Of a DNA stretch of 64,000 bases, positions 45,985 through 57,655 are shown one piece after another. The translations under genes and the position numbers were made by a program. The stretch is taken from contig OZ024743.1 in assembly GCA_964016885.1 (NCBI GenBank), positions 161,250,941 to 161,314,940 of the forward strand, in the 5' to 3' direction. Numbering within the stretch: position 1 is the stretch's first letter; every line of letters begins with the position of its first letter. This DNA comes from Eledone cirrhosa (Eukaryota; Mollusca; Cephalopoda; Octopoda; Eledonidae). The notes under the pieces were generated by a model. It searched no databases. It was given only the letters and a program-made list of their open reading frames with translations, and was not told where the DNA came from.

Positions 45985-46200
45985 ATATTGCTATACTTTG
46001 GAAGGGTCATGCAGCCAATAAAACACACCAGTTGAGTTTTCCCTTCAATGTATTATTATAATTTCCTAGTGGTTAGTTTAGTAACTGGATAGTTGTTTAG
46101 TTGTTGATTGTCAAAGCTCTTGCATCACATATTCTTTGAGTTATTAAATGAAGGCTGTTTTACACCATCTTGTCTTTGTGAGCTGTGATTACATCCATTT
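45985..46200 (+). repeat. Interspersed repeat family U1, longer copy
   Basis: TATTGCTATACTTTGGAAGG, GGTCATGCAGCCAATAAAAC, ACACCAGTTG, then a TTGGTTA-type region. Compares with the minus-strand copy at 4860-5030. Confidence 0.6.
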
Positions 46201-46359
46201 GTGTATATGTGTTTTTTCTCTCTCTTCTCTCTTTCCTAGTTGTCACTAGTTAGTTGTTATCCTAATTTTTGTATTCTATGTGTGAGTATGTGATAAGAGG
46301 GAGTCTGTCTATGTATCTTATTAGTTTTGTTCTTGCTCATTTACTCTGTTGTGACTAAG

Positions 46360-46645
46360 GATGATAAATGCACCCAGTCCATGCTGTAATGTGGTTGGTG
46401 AAATGAAGGGCATCCATCTGTAGAAAGTTTGCCAAAGAAAGGATTGTTAGGACCCCCTTCAGTTGTGTCAAGACATGACAACCTCCTCTATGAACTTGAG
46501 AGAGCCTGAGACTATATGTAAGTGATATGCAGATCTCTGGCCTGATGGGAAGTCAATAACCTTGCTTCAGTACTGACTTGGTTTATGTAGACCTGTCCAA
46601 ATCTTGCTAGCAAGGTAAGCAGACATTAAAATGATGATGAGAAAG
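46360..46645 (+). mobile_element. Diverged LINE 3' UTR with GAT tail
   Basis: ATGCTGTAATGTGGTTGGTG, AGGGCATCCATCTGTAGAA, then ACATTAAAATGATGATGAG. Same order as other RTE tails. Confidence 0.7.
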
Positions 46646-46654
46646 AATATATAT

Positions 46655-46858
46655 ATATAGTAATAATTGTTTCTACTTTTGGCACAAGGCCAGCAATTAC
46701 CCAGTTCATTACTGGTACTTTATTTTATCGACCCCGTAAGGATGAAAGGCAAAGTTAACCTCGGCGGGATTTGAACTCAGAATGGCAAGGGCCGTAACTC
46801 TATGCATCAAAGCATGGTGTCCGACCCTCTACCGATACTGCCAATCCACCGCCCTTAT
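46655..46858 (-). mobile_element. SINE family B, full length
   Basis: Minus-strand copy with head (GATTGGCAGTATCGGTAGAG), box B (GAGTTCAAATC) and tail (CTGGCCTTGTGCCAAAAGTA). About 90 percent like the 32010 copy by eye. Confidence 0.92.
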
Positions 46859-47339
46859 ATATATAGTAATAATAAATACAAAATCCGTTGAGAACTTGAT
46901 AAGGATTGTATATATGTAAAGTATATATAAACCCATAGAGCAAATATTTATTATTAGTACTAATTAAAAGTTTAAGCAAAGAATTTCAAACTAAGCGGGA
47001 TCTTCTGAAACTGAGAAACATTAATCTGTAGACACAGAAGTAAATATTTTTAAAATGTTACAATCAAATATTGCCTTTAGAAAACAGGAATACATAACAG
47101 CAATATGTGAAGACAATCTTTTGAGATGGACGAAATGCATTGCAAGGATAATTATGTCATTATGTGGGACAAGAAGAACAAATTCTTGCTATGGAAAAAA
47201 CATATTTTTGCTATGAAAAAGATTAATATTCTTTTTAGAATAGCCGAATGATTTTCAGCTACCATATATGGACAATTATGTCAATAAAAGTAAAATGATT
47301 AAACACAAATATACTTAAGGTATTAATAATAGGAAAAGT
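46859..47339. other. No feature recognised
   Basis: AT-rich unassigned sequence between two SINE copies. Confidence 0.45.
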
Positions 47340-47572
47340 AATAATAATTATTGTTTCTGCTTTAGGCACAAGGCCAGCAATTTGAAGGGTGAGGGGCAAA
47401 GTTGATTAAATCAAACCCAGTGCTTACAGGAACTTTATTTTATCCATCCTTAAAAATAAAAGGCAAAGGTAACCTTCGTGGGATTTGAACTCAAAACACA
47501 AAGGGCTGTAACTCAATGGCACAAAGAAGGTTGTCTGACGCTCTGCCGATACTGCCAATCTACTAATAATAA
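47340..47572 (-). mobile_element. SINE family B, older copy
   Basis: Same layout as the neighbours but more diverged, with an extra 35 bp around 47380-47420 (GGGTGAGGGGCAAAG). Head and box B are still recognisable. Confidence 0.8.
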
Positions 47573-47768
47573 TTTTCTACTTTTGGCACAAGGCCAGCAA
47601 TTACTCCAGTGCATTACTGGTACTTTATTTTATTGACCCCGTAAGGATGAAAGGTAAAGTTAACCTCGGCGGGATTTGAACTCAGACCGTAAAGGGACGT
47701 AACTATATGCTGGAAAGCATGGTATGTGACCCTCTACCGATACTGCGAATCCACTGCCGTATCTAATA
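47573..47768 (-). mobile_element. SINE family B, full length
   Basis: Adjoins the older copy head to tail in the same orientation. Contains the complements of box A, box B and the GTACCAGTAATGCACTGG block. Confidence 0.9.
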
Positions 47769-48294
47769 ATAATGAGAACATTAATAGTAATGTTTTGGGA
47801 TTAAGGCTTGTAGATAAGTATGCACTGACCGGTGTTGGTGCATGCGTAAATGAAGATATAGTGTATAAAAATTATATACACACATATACATATATACACA
47901 TGTATGTGTGTGCATGTACACATGTATGCACTTGTGTGTTTACATGTGCATGCAAAAATGTATACATAGTTAACATAAGTGGCTGTTGATTTGTTGAATA
48001 AAGAGTAGTCACATGGTTCATTGAAATTTAAAGAATTCCTTATCGGGCATTTTGAGCAACTAGTGGTAAATCACTGTGATATCTTAATGTTCTTATTGAT
48101 AAGGCTGGGCAATGTCAAGTATTCTCTGAGGACATTAATATATGTATTTAGTGATAAACGGACAGAGTTGAGGTCAATGCCTAATTTTATTTATATGACT
48201 AAAGATCGGATTCTATGCCAGTCAGGATTATAATAGGAGAAAGTTTTAAAGTGTTTATGTCTACAATTGAAAACTCATTCTAATCTATTATTTA
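47769..48294. other. No gene; TG/TACA-rich segment
   Basis: Short TATG/CATG repeats at 47875-47965. A 70-residue frame at 48021-48233 has no recognised domain. Confidence 0.4.
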
Positions 48295-48800
48295 TTAAAT
48301 TTTTTCAATAATTATAAAGTACAGTTCTAGTATACAGATATTACAAATACCTGTATCATGTTTGTACGAGTCGGTGAATCCCAGGACAAACCAAGAAATC
48401 TTGTATCCTGTTCCTATCCCCTCCAGTTCCCATATTTTGTTGGCTAAAGTTGTAGAAGTTTTAAGTTTATGATTTTTGAAACAATGAGTGTGAACATACC
48501 ACCTTTTCTTAAATATATTTGAAGTAGCCCCTATATATTTTACTTTCTGTTTGTTTGTACTAATCACACATTGGTATACCATCTTCTGCCCATACACATA
48601 TTTTGTATGGGGCAGTTCACAGGTCGTGGGCAATTGCATCTTATCTCTTTTCTGTGGGATTGTTCAATATTATTATTGTTGTTGCTTTTAGATGTGGTAG
48701 GAATGAGAATAGGTTGTGATATATTTAATTTCCTACTTTTAGCTTTTGCTGCCTTGGGTTCGTTTATCCGTGTTGGTTGAGAACATCCAATGGAGTTCAT
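48295..48800 (-). pseudogene. PLE remnant: Cys box and GIY-YIG domain
   Basis: The minus strand gives CNCPRPVNCPIQNMC, the Cys box, then after one frameshift near 48590 KMVYQCVISTNKQKVKYIGA, SNIFKKRWYVHTHCF, TTLANKIWEL and ICNICILELYFII. This is the same domain order as at 7782-9059 but a different PLE lineage. RT is missing. Confidence 0.88.
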
Positions 48801-49102
48801 TTTAGTTTAGTATCATAGGTGCTTAAGCGTCTCTTATTCAATTTATTTGTAACCATCCAGATTCATCGAGGTAAGATAACCTAATAGTATTTCTTTTTAA
48901 TATCTAATGGTATCTATGTGACTGTGGGAAACACTTGTCAATCAGGTTAAAGAATATGAAAGGTAGACAAGACTTAATTGTACTGGATTATATCAAAGGT
49001 ATGTCCTGTTTCTAGTTTTTTGTGATGTTATTCTTTGAGGGTCCTTTCTGGTATTAAGAGAAATCTTACCTTTTTGCTGTTCATTATTATTGGTATTTTT
49101 AG
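48801..49102. other. No feature recognised
   Basis: Unassigned sequence upstream of the PLE fragment. Confidence 0.4.
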
Positions 49103-49288
49103 ATGGCGGTGGACTGGCAGTATCGGTAGAGGGTCGGACGCCATGCTTTGATGCATAGAGTTACGGCCCTTGCCATTCTGAGTTCAAATCCCGCCGAGGT
49201 TAACTTTGCCTTTCATCCTTATGGGGTCGATAAAATAAAGTACCAGTAATGCACTGGGTAATTGCCTAATGTAGAAACAATTATTATT
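49103..49288 (+). mobile_element. SINE family B
   Basis: Head GGACTGGCAGTATCGGTAGA, box B GAGTTCAAATC, body to GCACTGGGTAATTGC. The GCTGGCCTTGTG part of the tail is deleted compared with 32010-32207. Confidence 0.92.
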
Positions 49289-49854
49289 GGTATTTTTCCT
49301 GTGGCGGGAGCATTTGTAATTATTTTTAGAATACGATTTACTTATCATACGGTGATGTGTAACATTTCTACCTCTCTCACTTTCATCCATGTATTTTGGC
49401 TTATCTATATGTCCTACCTTTCGTAATGCATCATTATAATACTCGCCATGTTCATGATAAAGAATTCTTTAAATCTCAGTGAAAATGGCCTGACGCTGAC
49501 CAATAGCCATTGTGACTACCCATCATTTAAGAAATCAACAGCCATTTTTGTTAACTAGGTTAGCCCCGCCTCATGGGGAGAAAAATAATAATGATAATAA
49601 TAATGTTGATATTACTGTCAATGCTAATGATAGTTATTATTGTTGTTACCACTTAGGTCCTTCTTTATAAATTTACATATCTTTGTCTCTCACTATAGAT
49701 GTTGATATTTCAATACTTTTATAACTTTATATAGCCTAAATTTTTCCTTAGCAACACTCCATCTCTCTCTGTACATGAATGTATATATGTGTGTGTGTAT
49801 GCATATATATATATATATGTGTGTGTGTGGGTATATGCATATATATATATATGT
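49289..49854. other. No gene; TA/TG microsatellite at the end
   Basis: Unassigned, with AAT repeats near 49585-49605 and a TATG/TG tract at 49780-49853. Confidence 0.45.
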
Positions 49855-50525
49855 GTTGACTTTTGGTAAGAGAGTGGGACTGGCTTTGTGCAGTGCCTTT
49901 GCTCACTATAAAAGCTTCACGGCACAGGCATTGCTTTATATCTGGAGATCTCTCTGCACTTGTCATCACATGGTACCATGGGCCCAGCACTATGTGTCAA
50001 TAACTGTCACAAGTGTAGTGTTTGTACCAGAGTTTTCAAGTCACTGGCTGGACTAAAACGTCACTCTCGGTCAGCGCATCGGTAGGGGTTCTCCTACATG
50101 GATATAAAGTAGTGGCCATACTCGAAAACGAGTTGGCAGCCACCATATATATGTGTGAGATGCGTGATGCTGCGTGGTGGTGAGACATGGGTAGCAAATG
50201 CAGAGGATATGCAATGGCTGGAGGGAAATGAAGCAAGTATGCTCCGTTGGCTGTACAATGTCAATGTACGTGAACAACCAAGCATGGATGAGTTGAGAGA
50301 GAAACTGTGTATAAGAGGGATAATTTGTAATGTGCGGGAGAGAAGACTGCGTTGGTATGGACTTGTGATGCGCATGGAGGATGACCGATAGGTAAAGAAG
50401 TACCAAGAAATCCCAGTAGAAAGAAGACGCACTAGAGGAAAACCACGAGAAACATGGGCAAAGGTGGGGTGGTGAGAGCTGATCTCAGAACGCTGAAGCT
50501 CATGGATGATGATGATGATGATAAA
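49855..50525 (+). pseudogene. LINE C-terminal fragment with C2H2 finger (copy I)
   Basis: Near 50008 the plus strand reads CHKCSVCTRVFKSLAGLKRH followed by SRSAH, a C2H2-like finger. A TA-interrupted gap follows, then LRGGETWVANAEDMQWLEGN, MLRWLYNVNVREQPS, RERRLRWYGLVMRMEDDR, a stop, and KKYQEIPVERRR. It ends with (GAT)n at 50503-50522. It is close to the type of the fragment at 22010-22250 (both have EIPVE). Confidence 0.82.
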
Positions 50526-50915
50526 CATTTCCCTATATGAATAAAGACATTGTTAGACTTTGATACAATGATATGTAAAACTGTTGATACAGCATATTGG
50601 AATTCAAATTGTCTCAAAACATACATCAGATTAGCAATTCTTGATGTAATCACTTACATATTAATGAAACACATGTCAGTTACATAATAAATATTAGTCC
50701 TTCAATTGTGAAATTGGTGTATTCATATAATTTATTAATTTCTATATAGGTACTCTAGAGATTACCTTCATTGTACCTATGGTTGATCACCTCAGAAAAA
50801 CTATGAAAAGTGATTCATATTTTAACCACTGTATGTTGACACAGTCTTCGATTTCTAGTTACCCAGATTTAATTAACGGAAACCAATTACTACTATAATC
50901 TCTCTCTCTCTCTCT

Positions 50916-50957
<42 letters not shown>
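50526..50957. other. No gene; CT/TA microsatellite at the end
   Basis: Unassigned to 50895, then (CT)10 and (TA)n to 50951. Confidence 0.5.
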
Positions 50958-50959
<2 letters not shown>

Positions 50960-51289
50960 CATCATCATCATCATCATTTCATTTTACGTCCGCTTTTCCC
51001 TGCTTGCAAGGGTGGGACAGGAACTGATTCTGGCTTGATTTCTACAGCTGGATGCCCTTCCTAACACCAACCTCATTTACAGTGAGTGCTGGGTGTTTTT
51101 ATGCCGTGGCACCTGCACGACCACATGGACCCCAGTCCCTATCATATCATTTCTATAGCTGAGTAAACTGGAGCAATGTGAAATAAAGTGTCTTGCTCAA
51201 GGAAACAACACATCACCCAGTCTGAGAATTGAACTCACAACCTTTCGATTGCAAGGCCAATGCTCTAACCACTAAGCCATGTGCCTTCA
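50958..51289 (-). mobile_element. SINE family A, full length
   Basis: Minus-strand copy starting from the complement of the (GAT)n tail and CCTGCTTGCAAGGGTGGGAC, and ending with the complement of box B and box A (GCTCTAACCACTAAGCCATG). Confidence 0.93.
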
Positions 51290-51311
51290 TATATGCCGCA
51301 TATATATAAAA

Positions 51312-51619
51312 ATAAAATTAGAATTTTATTTCTTGTCCTAGTACAGCTGATATATAAATGTAAGTATGCATATGTACACACACACACACATATATACGTA
51401 TACATATGTACGTATGGGTTGTATCGAACATTAATAATAATGTTCGATTCATTTGTAAACAAACGCCCTGATTTAAAGCTGTGCTGTGCCAGTGACCGAT
51501 CGTCACCCATTTGTTCAACACTGGATTTGAGGAACAATCAATATGTTTCTGTGTCATTACACTTCATCAGGACTGTATACCTCTCTGCCAATGTGCTGAA
51601 TGGTTGAAAATATATAATA
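51312..51619 (-). repeat. PLE-like terminal repeat, first part (interrupted by Helitron)
   Basis: Continues at 57179-57253 beyond the Helitron. It contains, on the minus strand, a hammerhead-like core at 51546-51570. Two further copies lie at 57254-57655 and, inverted, 57656-57955. No coding sequence is retained. Confidence 0.75.
51546..51570 (-). ncRNA. Hammerhead-core-like motif
   Basis: Minus strand: CTGATGA, then AGTGT-AATG-ACACA with four pairs, then GAAA. An A-A mismatch sits next to the core. A diverged copy (CTGATGG... GAAAC) is at 57784-57808. Confidence 0.4.
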
Positions 51620-51746
51620 CTAGCAACTGAGCCCGGTTGCACTCGGGGCTACTCGGGGCCACTTTTTATTAAGTTAATAAGTTGAGGGGCGACGTGAAGA
51701 GAGTGGTTTGACAGAGAGACGTTGGATGGAGTAGGGTTCAAAGATG

Positions 51747-54700
51747 TTATTGCAGGGCTTCTTTGTAGACAACATTCCTGGTGTTGCCTAGGTTACCACA
51801 AATGAAGAGCATCCGACGTATAGTTGACCATGGGAAAATACCTGCTGTGTTAGATTTAGGCCAACAACTTGCAGCGATTGTCCTTGTGCTTTGTTAATGC
51901 TCATTGCAGAGCAGAGTTTATAGGAAACTGCCGTCGCATAAATTCATAGGGGACATCAGAGGGACTAAGGCTCATAGGGGTAATTAACCTGGTCACGCCA
52001 GCAGCGGGTCCGCTCAAAATGGTTGTCTCCAGAATTTGGGTCCTTATTTTTTTTTATGATTAAACGCGTTCCGTTGCATAGTTCTGGTGCATCCAGGTTT
52101 CTCAGCAGCATAACTGGCACACCAATCTTCAATTTCAAATCATGAGGAGGAAGTCCTGGAGGTAGTTGACTGTTGAGGAATTCAATTGGGTAGATGACGG
52201 CGTCGTCCACGTTTTTATTGGTGTCAATCGACTTGAAGGAGACTTCATTTCCGGGAATCTGATCGAGTAGTTTTTGGTTCATCACGTCAACAGTGGCATT
52301 GTGTGGTGCCAAACTAGCTCTCCCTTTCAGCCAGGTGTGATCATGGAATCGTGATTCAAGGTCTGGAAATACAGATGACATTAATTCATCAATGTTTGAC
52401 ACAAAGTTCCCAAAAAGCAAACGGATATGCTCTGCATCCACTCCAGGTGTAGTTCCATTACCAACTTCCAGTAGATGTTTTGAGAAATCGATGGAGTCTG
52501 CGTCACCATGCACATGCACTCTCATGTTGGTAGTCAGATGTAGTTTGTGGACATACTGCCATACGTAGGATGACTTGATGCATGCGTTCACTTCGTCAGC
52601 TCTAGTGCCTCGAGTGATAACAGGAAGAGTCTGTCGGAAATCGCCAGCCAGCAGTACTGTCGCTCCACCCATGACGCGTGAGTTCTGACGCAAGTCCTTG
52701 AAAGTTCGATCCAGAGCCTCAAAGGCCGTCTTGTGACTCATGGTAGCCTCGTCCCATATGATCAGGCAGCACTCAGAAAGAAGATGTGCTTTAGGGTCGC
52801 CACGATCTATTCTACATGTAAGATTCTCCTTCTTTGCAATGTCCAAAGGCAATTTGAATGCGGAGTGTGCCGTACGACCGCCATGTAACAGTGTCGCTGC
52901 AACACCACTGGAGGCGACCGCTAAAGCAATCCGCTTGTCTTTTCGTAGCTTCGCAAGCAAACGGTTGATGAGAAAAGTTTTTCCTGTTCCGCCAGGAGCA
53001 TCCAGGAAAAATAGCCCTCCCTCATTTGAATTGACACTGGAGAGAATTCTGTCATATGCCCGTCTCTGGTCATGCAAAAGTCTGGGTTCGTCCCGAGCTA
53101 CCTGATGTGTCATATCGTCGATGTTGTAATTTAACTCACGCATGAACTCTACATCTAAAGCACTGTGAGTGTTTCGAGGTTGTGGCAAACAGAAATCAGA
53201 TACACCGCCAAATTTCGTTGAAAGCAAAGCCAGCCGCTGGATCTTCTGCTCGTAGTCTACGGAGGATGTCCTCTGACATGTTGTCCTTGTGCGTTTCCCA
53301 AAGCTTAAGGGGCTCACCTATGCCGCAGAACAATTGCATTATGCAAAACAGACGTCTCATTTCTCGAGGCATCTTACATTCAGGAACCTCTGTCAAAGCC
53401 ACGTTCAGGTGGGCATCATCTTCGAGTAGCTCGCGCTTCACGCACGCGTCCCTGTAACTGGAACAAATGTGGCCATTGAAAAGTCTTAGGTTGGCAAATG
53501 ACTTGGACCCTTTCATTTGATGCAGCAACATTCGCAGGAAAAAGCATTCTTGTTGCTTCGGATGAACATTGTACACGCATCCGATGGCATTACTTCTGAA
53601 GACACCTACCCAATCCTCAACTTTTTCTCCTTGTCGCCGCCGATGCCATTTTTTTTGTTCGACCAAGTGAAGTAGGTAGGAACATTGACGTAAAAAAAGG
53701 TAACTGCAAACGTATCGACAGAACATAGCTTAAAAAATGCTGTAAGCGTCGTCTCAGGTGGCTGTTCGGCAGCAGCCGATGCGGTTTCCTCAGTGAAATA
53801 AACGCGTTGACCATTCTCTAAGTGAACATCCAAGTTAACAACTGCTGGAGAGCACCGGTGAATTTCAAGCCCCAAAATGCGCCAAGCTGCCATATTGGAC
53901 GAAATGTATCTTCCCATCATGAACTGAGTAATTTCGTCTTTTGATTCTACACCATCACTGAGGCCAACCACCGCAATGTCGCCGCCTTTGTTGATGTATT
54001 TGCAGATGTATTTAATGCTTTTAACAGATGTGCAGGACTCCACATTGATGTGAGCATTAAAAATGTTAGCAAGCAAAGGACTGTAAGGCACCACCCAGCT
54101 GTTGTCAATGTCGTATTCTTTCCCCTTCTTCTTAATCTTAGCCGAAAGGCCGGCAAAATCGGGAGCACGCCGCCGGTAGATGGGGTAGCCGTCAACACCA
54201 GTGCAAGTTTCCCTGGTGAAGGCTCTGGGGTAGTGTTTGGTGCACTTGTTCCCCTCCATGCATGAATTTTGGCTGTTAAGGGTACCACAGGGTCCATGTA
54301 TCATATTAGCCAGCACAATGTTGTAAAGCTGCAAATCAATTTGGGGATCGGGCAACTCTGCACATATAACGCGATCAATGTCCGTAGGTCTGATTCGTTC
54401 TTTACACCAAATAAGAATATGTGCGTGTGGAAGACCCCGCTTCTGCCATTCCACAGTATACATCCAAGCATTGAGTTGTCCGTAGATGGCCTTATCTTTC
54501 AGCAAGCACATTAGTTTCTTCAACTTTCTATGGAAGACTCTGGCTGTAATATCATGCCTGTTACTCGTCACCTGGCCCGCGAATAAATTCTCCTTAATCT
54601 CCACCCAATTAGGATTACATGTGAAGGTAATAAAAAGATCCGGCCGCCCAAACTTACGGACATACGCCATGGCATCCTGTGTCCGTTTATGCATGTACCG

Positions 54701-56225
54701 GGGTGAGCCACTAAAGTTTGAAGGAAGGATCACCTGATGCCCAACATTGGTTGCGCCACCATCACGCTGCAAAGCATCCTTAAGATGAGCGTATTGAACC
54801 CCTCTTAGTTCTTTTTGATGGGTACGTATGTACAGAAGACGTTTCGCTTCAATCTTTGCATACATATCAACCAAGAACTGGTTTGTCACCTCTTTGAACC
54901 TAAGTAGTTGGTTGAATTGACCATCTCTAATCATGAGTCAGTATGCATAAAAATCCATGCTGGAAACTTTCTTTGGTAAAACAGCAAGACTTTTCGGATC
55001 AATTGTGGGAATCTCGAAGTTGTAGCCATCCTCGCCGTAGAGAAAAGGAAGAGGGTACTGCAAGCAATCGTACGATCGATGGGTTTCTGCAACGGACATC
55101 AGTCTGTTATTGCGATGCAGAATGATGATGTCACGTGCACCATGATTTTTTGTCAACCATGATTGCTGCTACCTCGTTGGTAGTTGGAGCGTTGAAACAA
55201 CAGGATGCCCACCCGCAGGTTGTCTGTCAGCTCCGATGACCAAGTTCATCTCATGTCTAGAGTCCAAAAGCTCCAAAGCACTCTTCAAGTCATGGACGTA
55301 CGGATGGGTTGCATGGAGCATAGTTTGAAGTTCCGCAACAATGTTCCCCTCAACAGCTGAATTGATCTTGCATCTTTGGGAAACTTCCTCATCATTCCCA
55401 CCCATGAAGAATACCTGGAGGAATGTAGGTTCCTCGCCTAGCTGTGGGCGAAGGCTTCCCATTAGGTGATAACACTGACCGGGAATTTTGTAGGTGTAAA
55501 GTTTTTCTTTCTTTCTTTCTTCATTGTTGTCATAATTGCTAGCGACACCGTTGTTGTTGCTGTTGTTGTTGTTCTTTTTGTTGTTTCTGCCATCCCTTAC
55601 ACCAAATGATGTCATAGCGAAGCATAAATTTTATCTCCAAATGCTTTTGCGAAACTTTACTCCGTGGTCAGAGTTACCAATGAGAAGATTTTGCAGCAAA
55701 TCAGGAGGATCAGCTAGTGCCTGAAGTCGAACTTTTCCCCCGGAACAGCAAAGACCCGGAACCTCACCGACCCACTTCTTAGCCCCACAGGACTGACATA
55801 CCTTATCCATTTTTCCAAGAGCCAAATCCGGGTGATTGGTGTAATCATCAGAAGGATTGTAGTTAAAGCCAGCTTTTAAGCAAAAAGTGTCCCTTGTAGT
55901 AGCAGCATTTTCTTGACATTTACGCCAGCCTTTCTTCCCTTGCCTCCGGAGTCTCGTTGAGACATGAGCGTTGACGTCGAGTGCGCTGGTCAGAAAGACG
56001 ATCCTCCCTTGCCTCCGGAGTCTCGTCAAGAAGTGAGAGTTGGTTTCGAGTGCGCTGATCAGAAAGACGGTCCTCCCTTGCCTCCGCAGTCTCCTCGAGA
56101 CGTGGCCATTGGTCGCAAGTGCGCTGGGCAGTAAGACGGGCCTCCCTTGCCTCCGGAGTCTCGTTGAGACATGACCGTTGCCGCTGAATGCGCTGGGCAG
56201 AAAGACAGGCTTCCCTTGCATCCAA
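51747..56225 (-). pseudogene. Helitron Rep-helicase (RepHel)
   Basis: Order from the N-terminus: a 23-residue repeat region (56215-55930), a Cys pair zinc motif (CQSCGAKKW, LCCSGGKVRL), THRSYDCLQYPLPFLYGEDGY, the Rep nuclease with FITFTCNPNW, the HUH motif in GLPHAHILIW and the two-tyrosine box IKYICKYINKG, then a Pif1-type helicase. The helicase has GGTGKT (Walker A), IIWDEATMS (Walker B) and LLAGDFRQTLPVI, and ends with [16 protein letters not shown] and GNTRNVVYKEALQ-stop at 51747. Rep nicks and joins single strands for rolling-circle movement. Defects: frameshifts near 55915, 53620, 53250, 52000 and 51790, and stops near 55631, 55169 and 54938. All catalytic motifs remain. Confidence 0.93.
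55930..56215 (-). repeat. 69-bp coding tandem repeat at Helitron N-terminus
   Basis: About four units of 23 codons on the pattern ETPEAREDRLSDQRTR plus seven more residues. Units differ by substitutions only, so the frame is kept. Charged repeats of this sort are known at Helitron N-termini. Confidence 0.88.
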
Positions 56226-57178
56226 TGTCTCCTGGAGTTAAAACAAAAACTGAATGCTTTAACTCGGCCACTGCTGTTTTACAACTTCTCAAAACAGAAA
56301 TAATATTTTTATGGTGATAAAAGAAGCAAAATAACAAAGGATATCGATAAAAGACGTACCTACGCACGCGCCTCCATTCTTCGCAATTTAAGGGCTTTAT
56401 TTCATTTAGAAGAAAATACAGGTTGTTTTCGGTTAGGCATATCGTATAACGATACTATAGAAGCAGTGTAAACGTATTTTAGGGTAAATACTGAACCACT
56501 GAGAGCATGTAGTCGTTTCAATAAAAAGTTGCATTAAAAAGGGGGGCATTGAATGTAAAATGCTAGGCTAAAAGCGAAACATTAATGTCATTGTTTACGA
56601 ATAATAAATTGGAAATGCTTCACTAAGAGATGGATATAAAAGTATTTTAGGTTAAATAGTATAGGTGTGTAGGATACATACATACTCATGACACTCAGCT
56701 TTATATAAGTATCGTGTGTATGTGTGTGTGCTATGCGAGAGACGACAGATCAAAGATATATAACATGTTACTGAAAGTTAACTAAAGTTTGCTAGTCCCT
56801 CTCTGTCTCTCTCTCTCTCAATATCTAACACTTTAATTGTATCTCTCTCTGTCTCATGGCCTATCTCTCTCTGCAGTGTATAGGGAGTGAAGAGCGACAG
56901 ACAGAGTAAAGCAGTTAAATTATAGAGAGAGGGAAGAGCGACGGAGAGAGTAAAGCTAAGAAACTATATGGAGGTAAAATCGATAGAAAAAGACAGTTTT
57001 TTTGCCCTAGAGTCCACATTTTTTAATTTAGATAGCCCCAAGTAGGCCTGTCGCTTCCTGGGCACCTTTTACATTAATGTGTAAATTTTCATGACAATCA
57101 GAGCATTGGTACTACCCTTTTGCCTGTATCCAGACACGACTCAGACAATTTTCGCCCATTTCACATTTATATAATAGA

Positions 57179-57253
57179 TTTTCTAAAGTATACATTGGCT
57201 GAGTAGCTTTATTTGCATACCAAATGAGTTGCGGCTGGCTTTGCTGAAAATTA
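57179..57253 (-). repeat. PLE-like terminal repeat, second part
   Basis: Completes the copy at 51312-51619 after removal of the Helitron. Confidence 0.75.
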
Positions 57254-57655
57254 AAAATAATAATAGAATTTTATTTCTCGCCCTAGCACAGCTGATACAT
57301 AAATGTTAATATGCATACATACACACACACACACACACACATACACACACACACATATATATATATACATATACATATGTACTTATTGGTTATATCAAAC
57401 ATTAATAATAAGGTTTAATTCATTTGTAAACAAACGCCCAATTTAAAGCTGCGCTGTGCCAGTGACCAATCATCATCCATTTGTTAAACACTGGCTTTGA
57501 GGAACAATCAACATGTTTCTGTGTCATTACCCTACATCACGACTGTATACCTCTGCCAATGTGTTGAACGATTGAAAATATATAGTATTTTCTTATGTAT
57601 ACATCAGCTGAGTAGCCTCATTGCATACCGAGCTAGGGCGAGAAATAAAATTTTA
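57254..57655 (-). repeat. PLE-like terminal repeat, second copy (empty site)
   Basis: Direct tandem copy of the Helitron-interrupted repeat. Its undisturbed A-T at 57587/57588 corresponds to the insertion point. Its ribozyme-like core is damaged. A CA/TA microsatellite lies at 57318-57378. Confidence 0.8.

Larger units (their letters stand above)
51620..57178 (-). mobile_element. Autonomous-type Helitron, 5,559 bp, complete ends
   Basis: On the minus strand the 5' end is TCTATTATATAAATG. The 3' end is a CCCG/CGGG hairpin followed by CTCAGTTGCTAG. The plus-strand flanks are A (51619) and T (57179), as expected for insertion between A and T without duplication. The uninterrupted paralogue at 57569-57614 confirms both junctions. 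It encodes one Rep-helicase protein, now broken. Nothing else was identified in its roughly 950-bp 5' leader (56226-57178), which has a CT-rich stretch near 56800-56870. Confidence 0.95.

Noticed and set aside
52740..53457. Plus-strand ORFs of 121 and 91 residues
   Set aside because: They are antisense shadows of the Helitron helicase.
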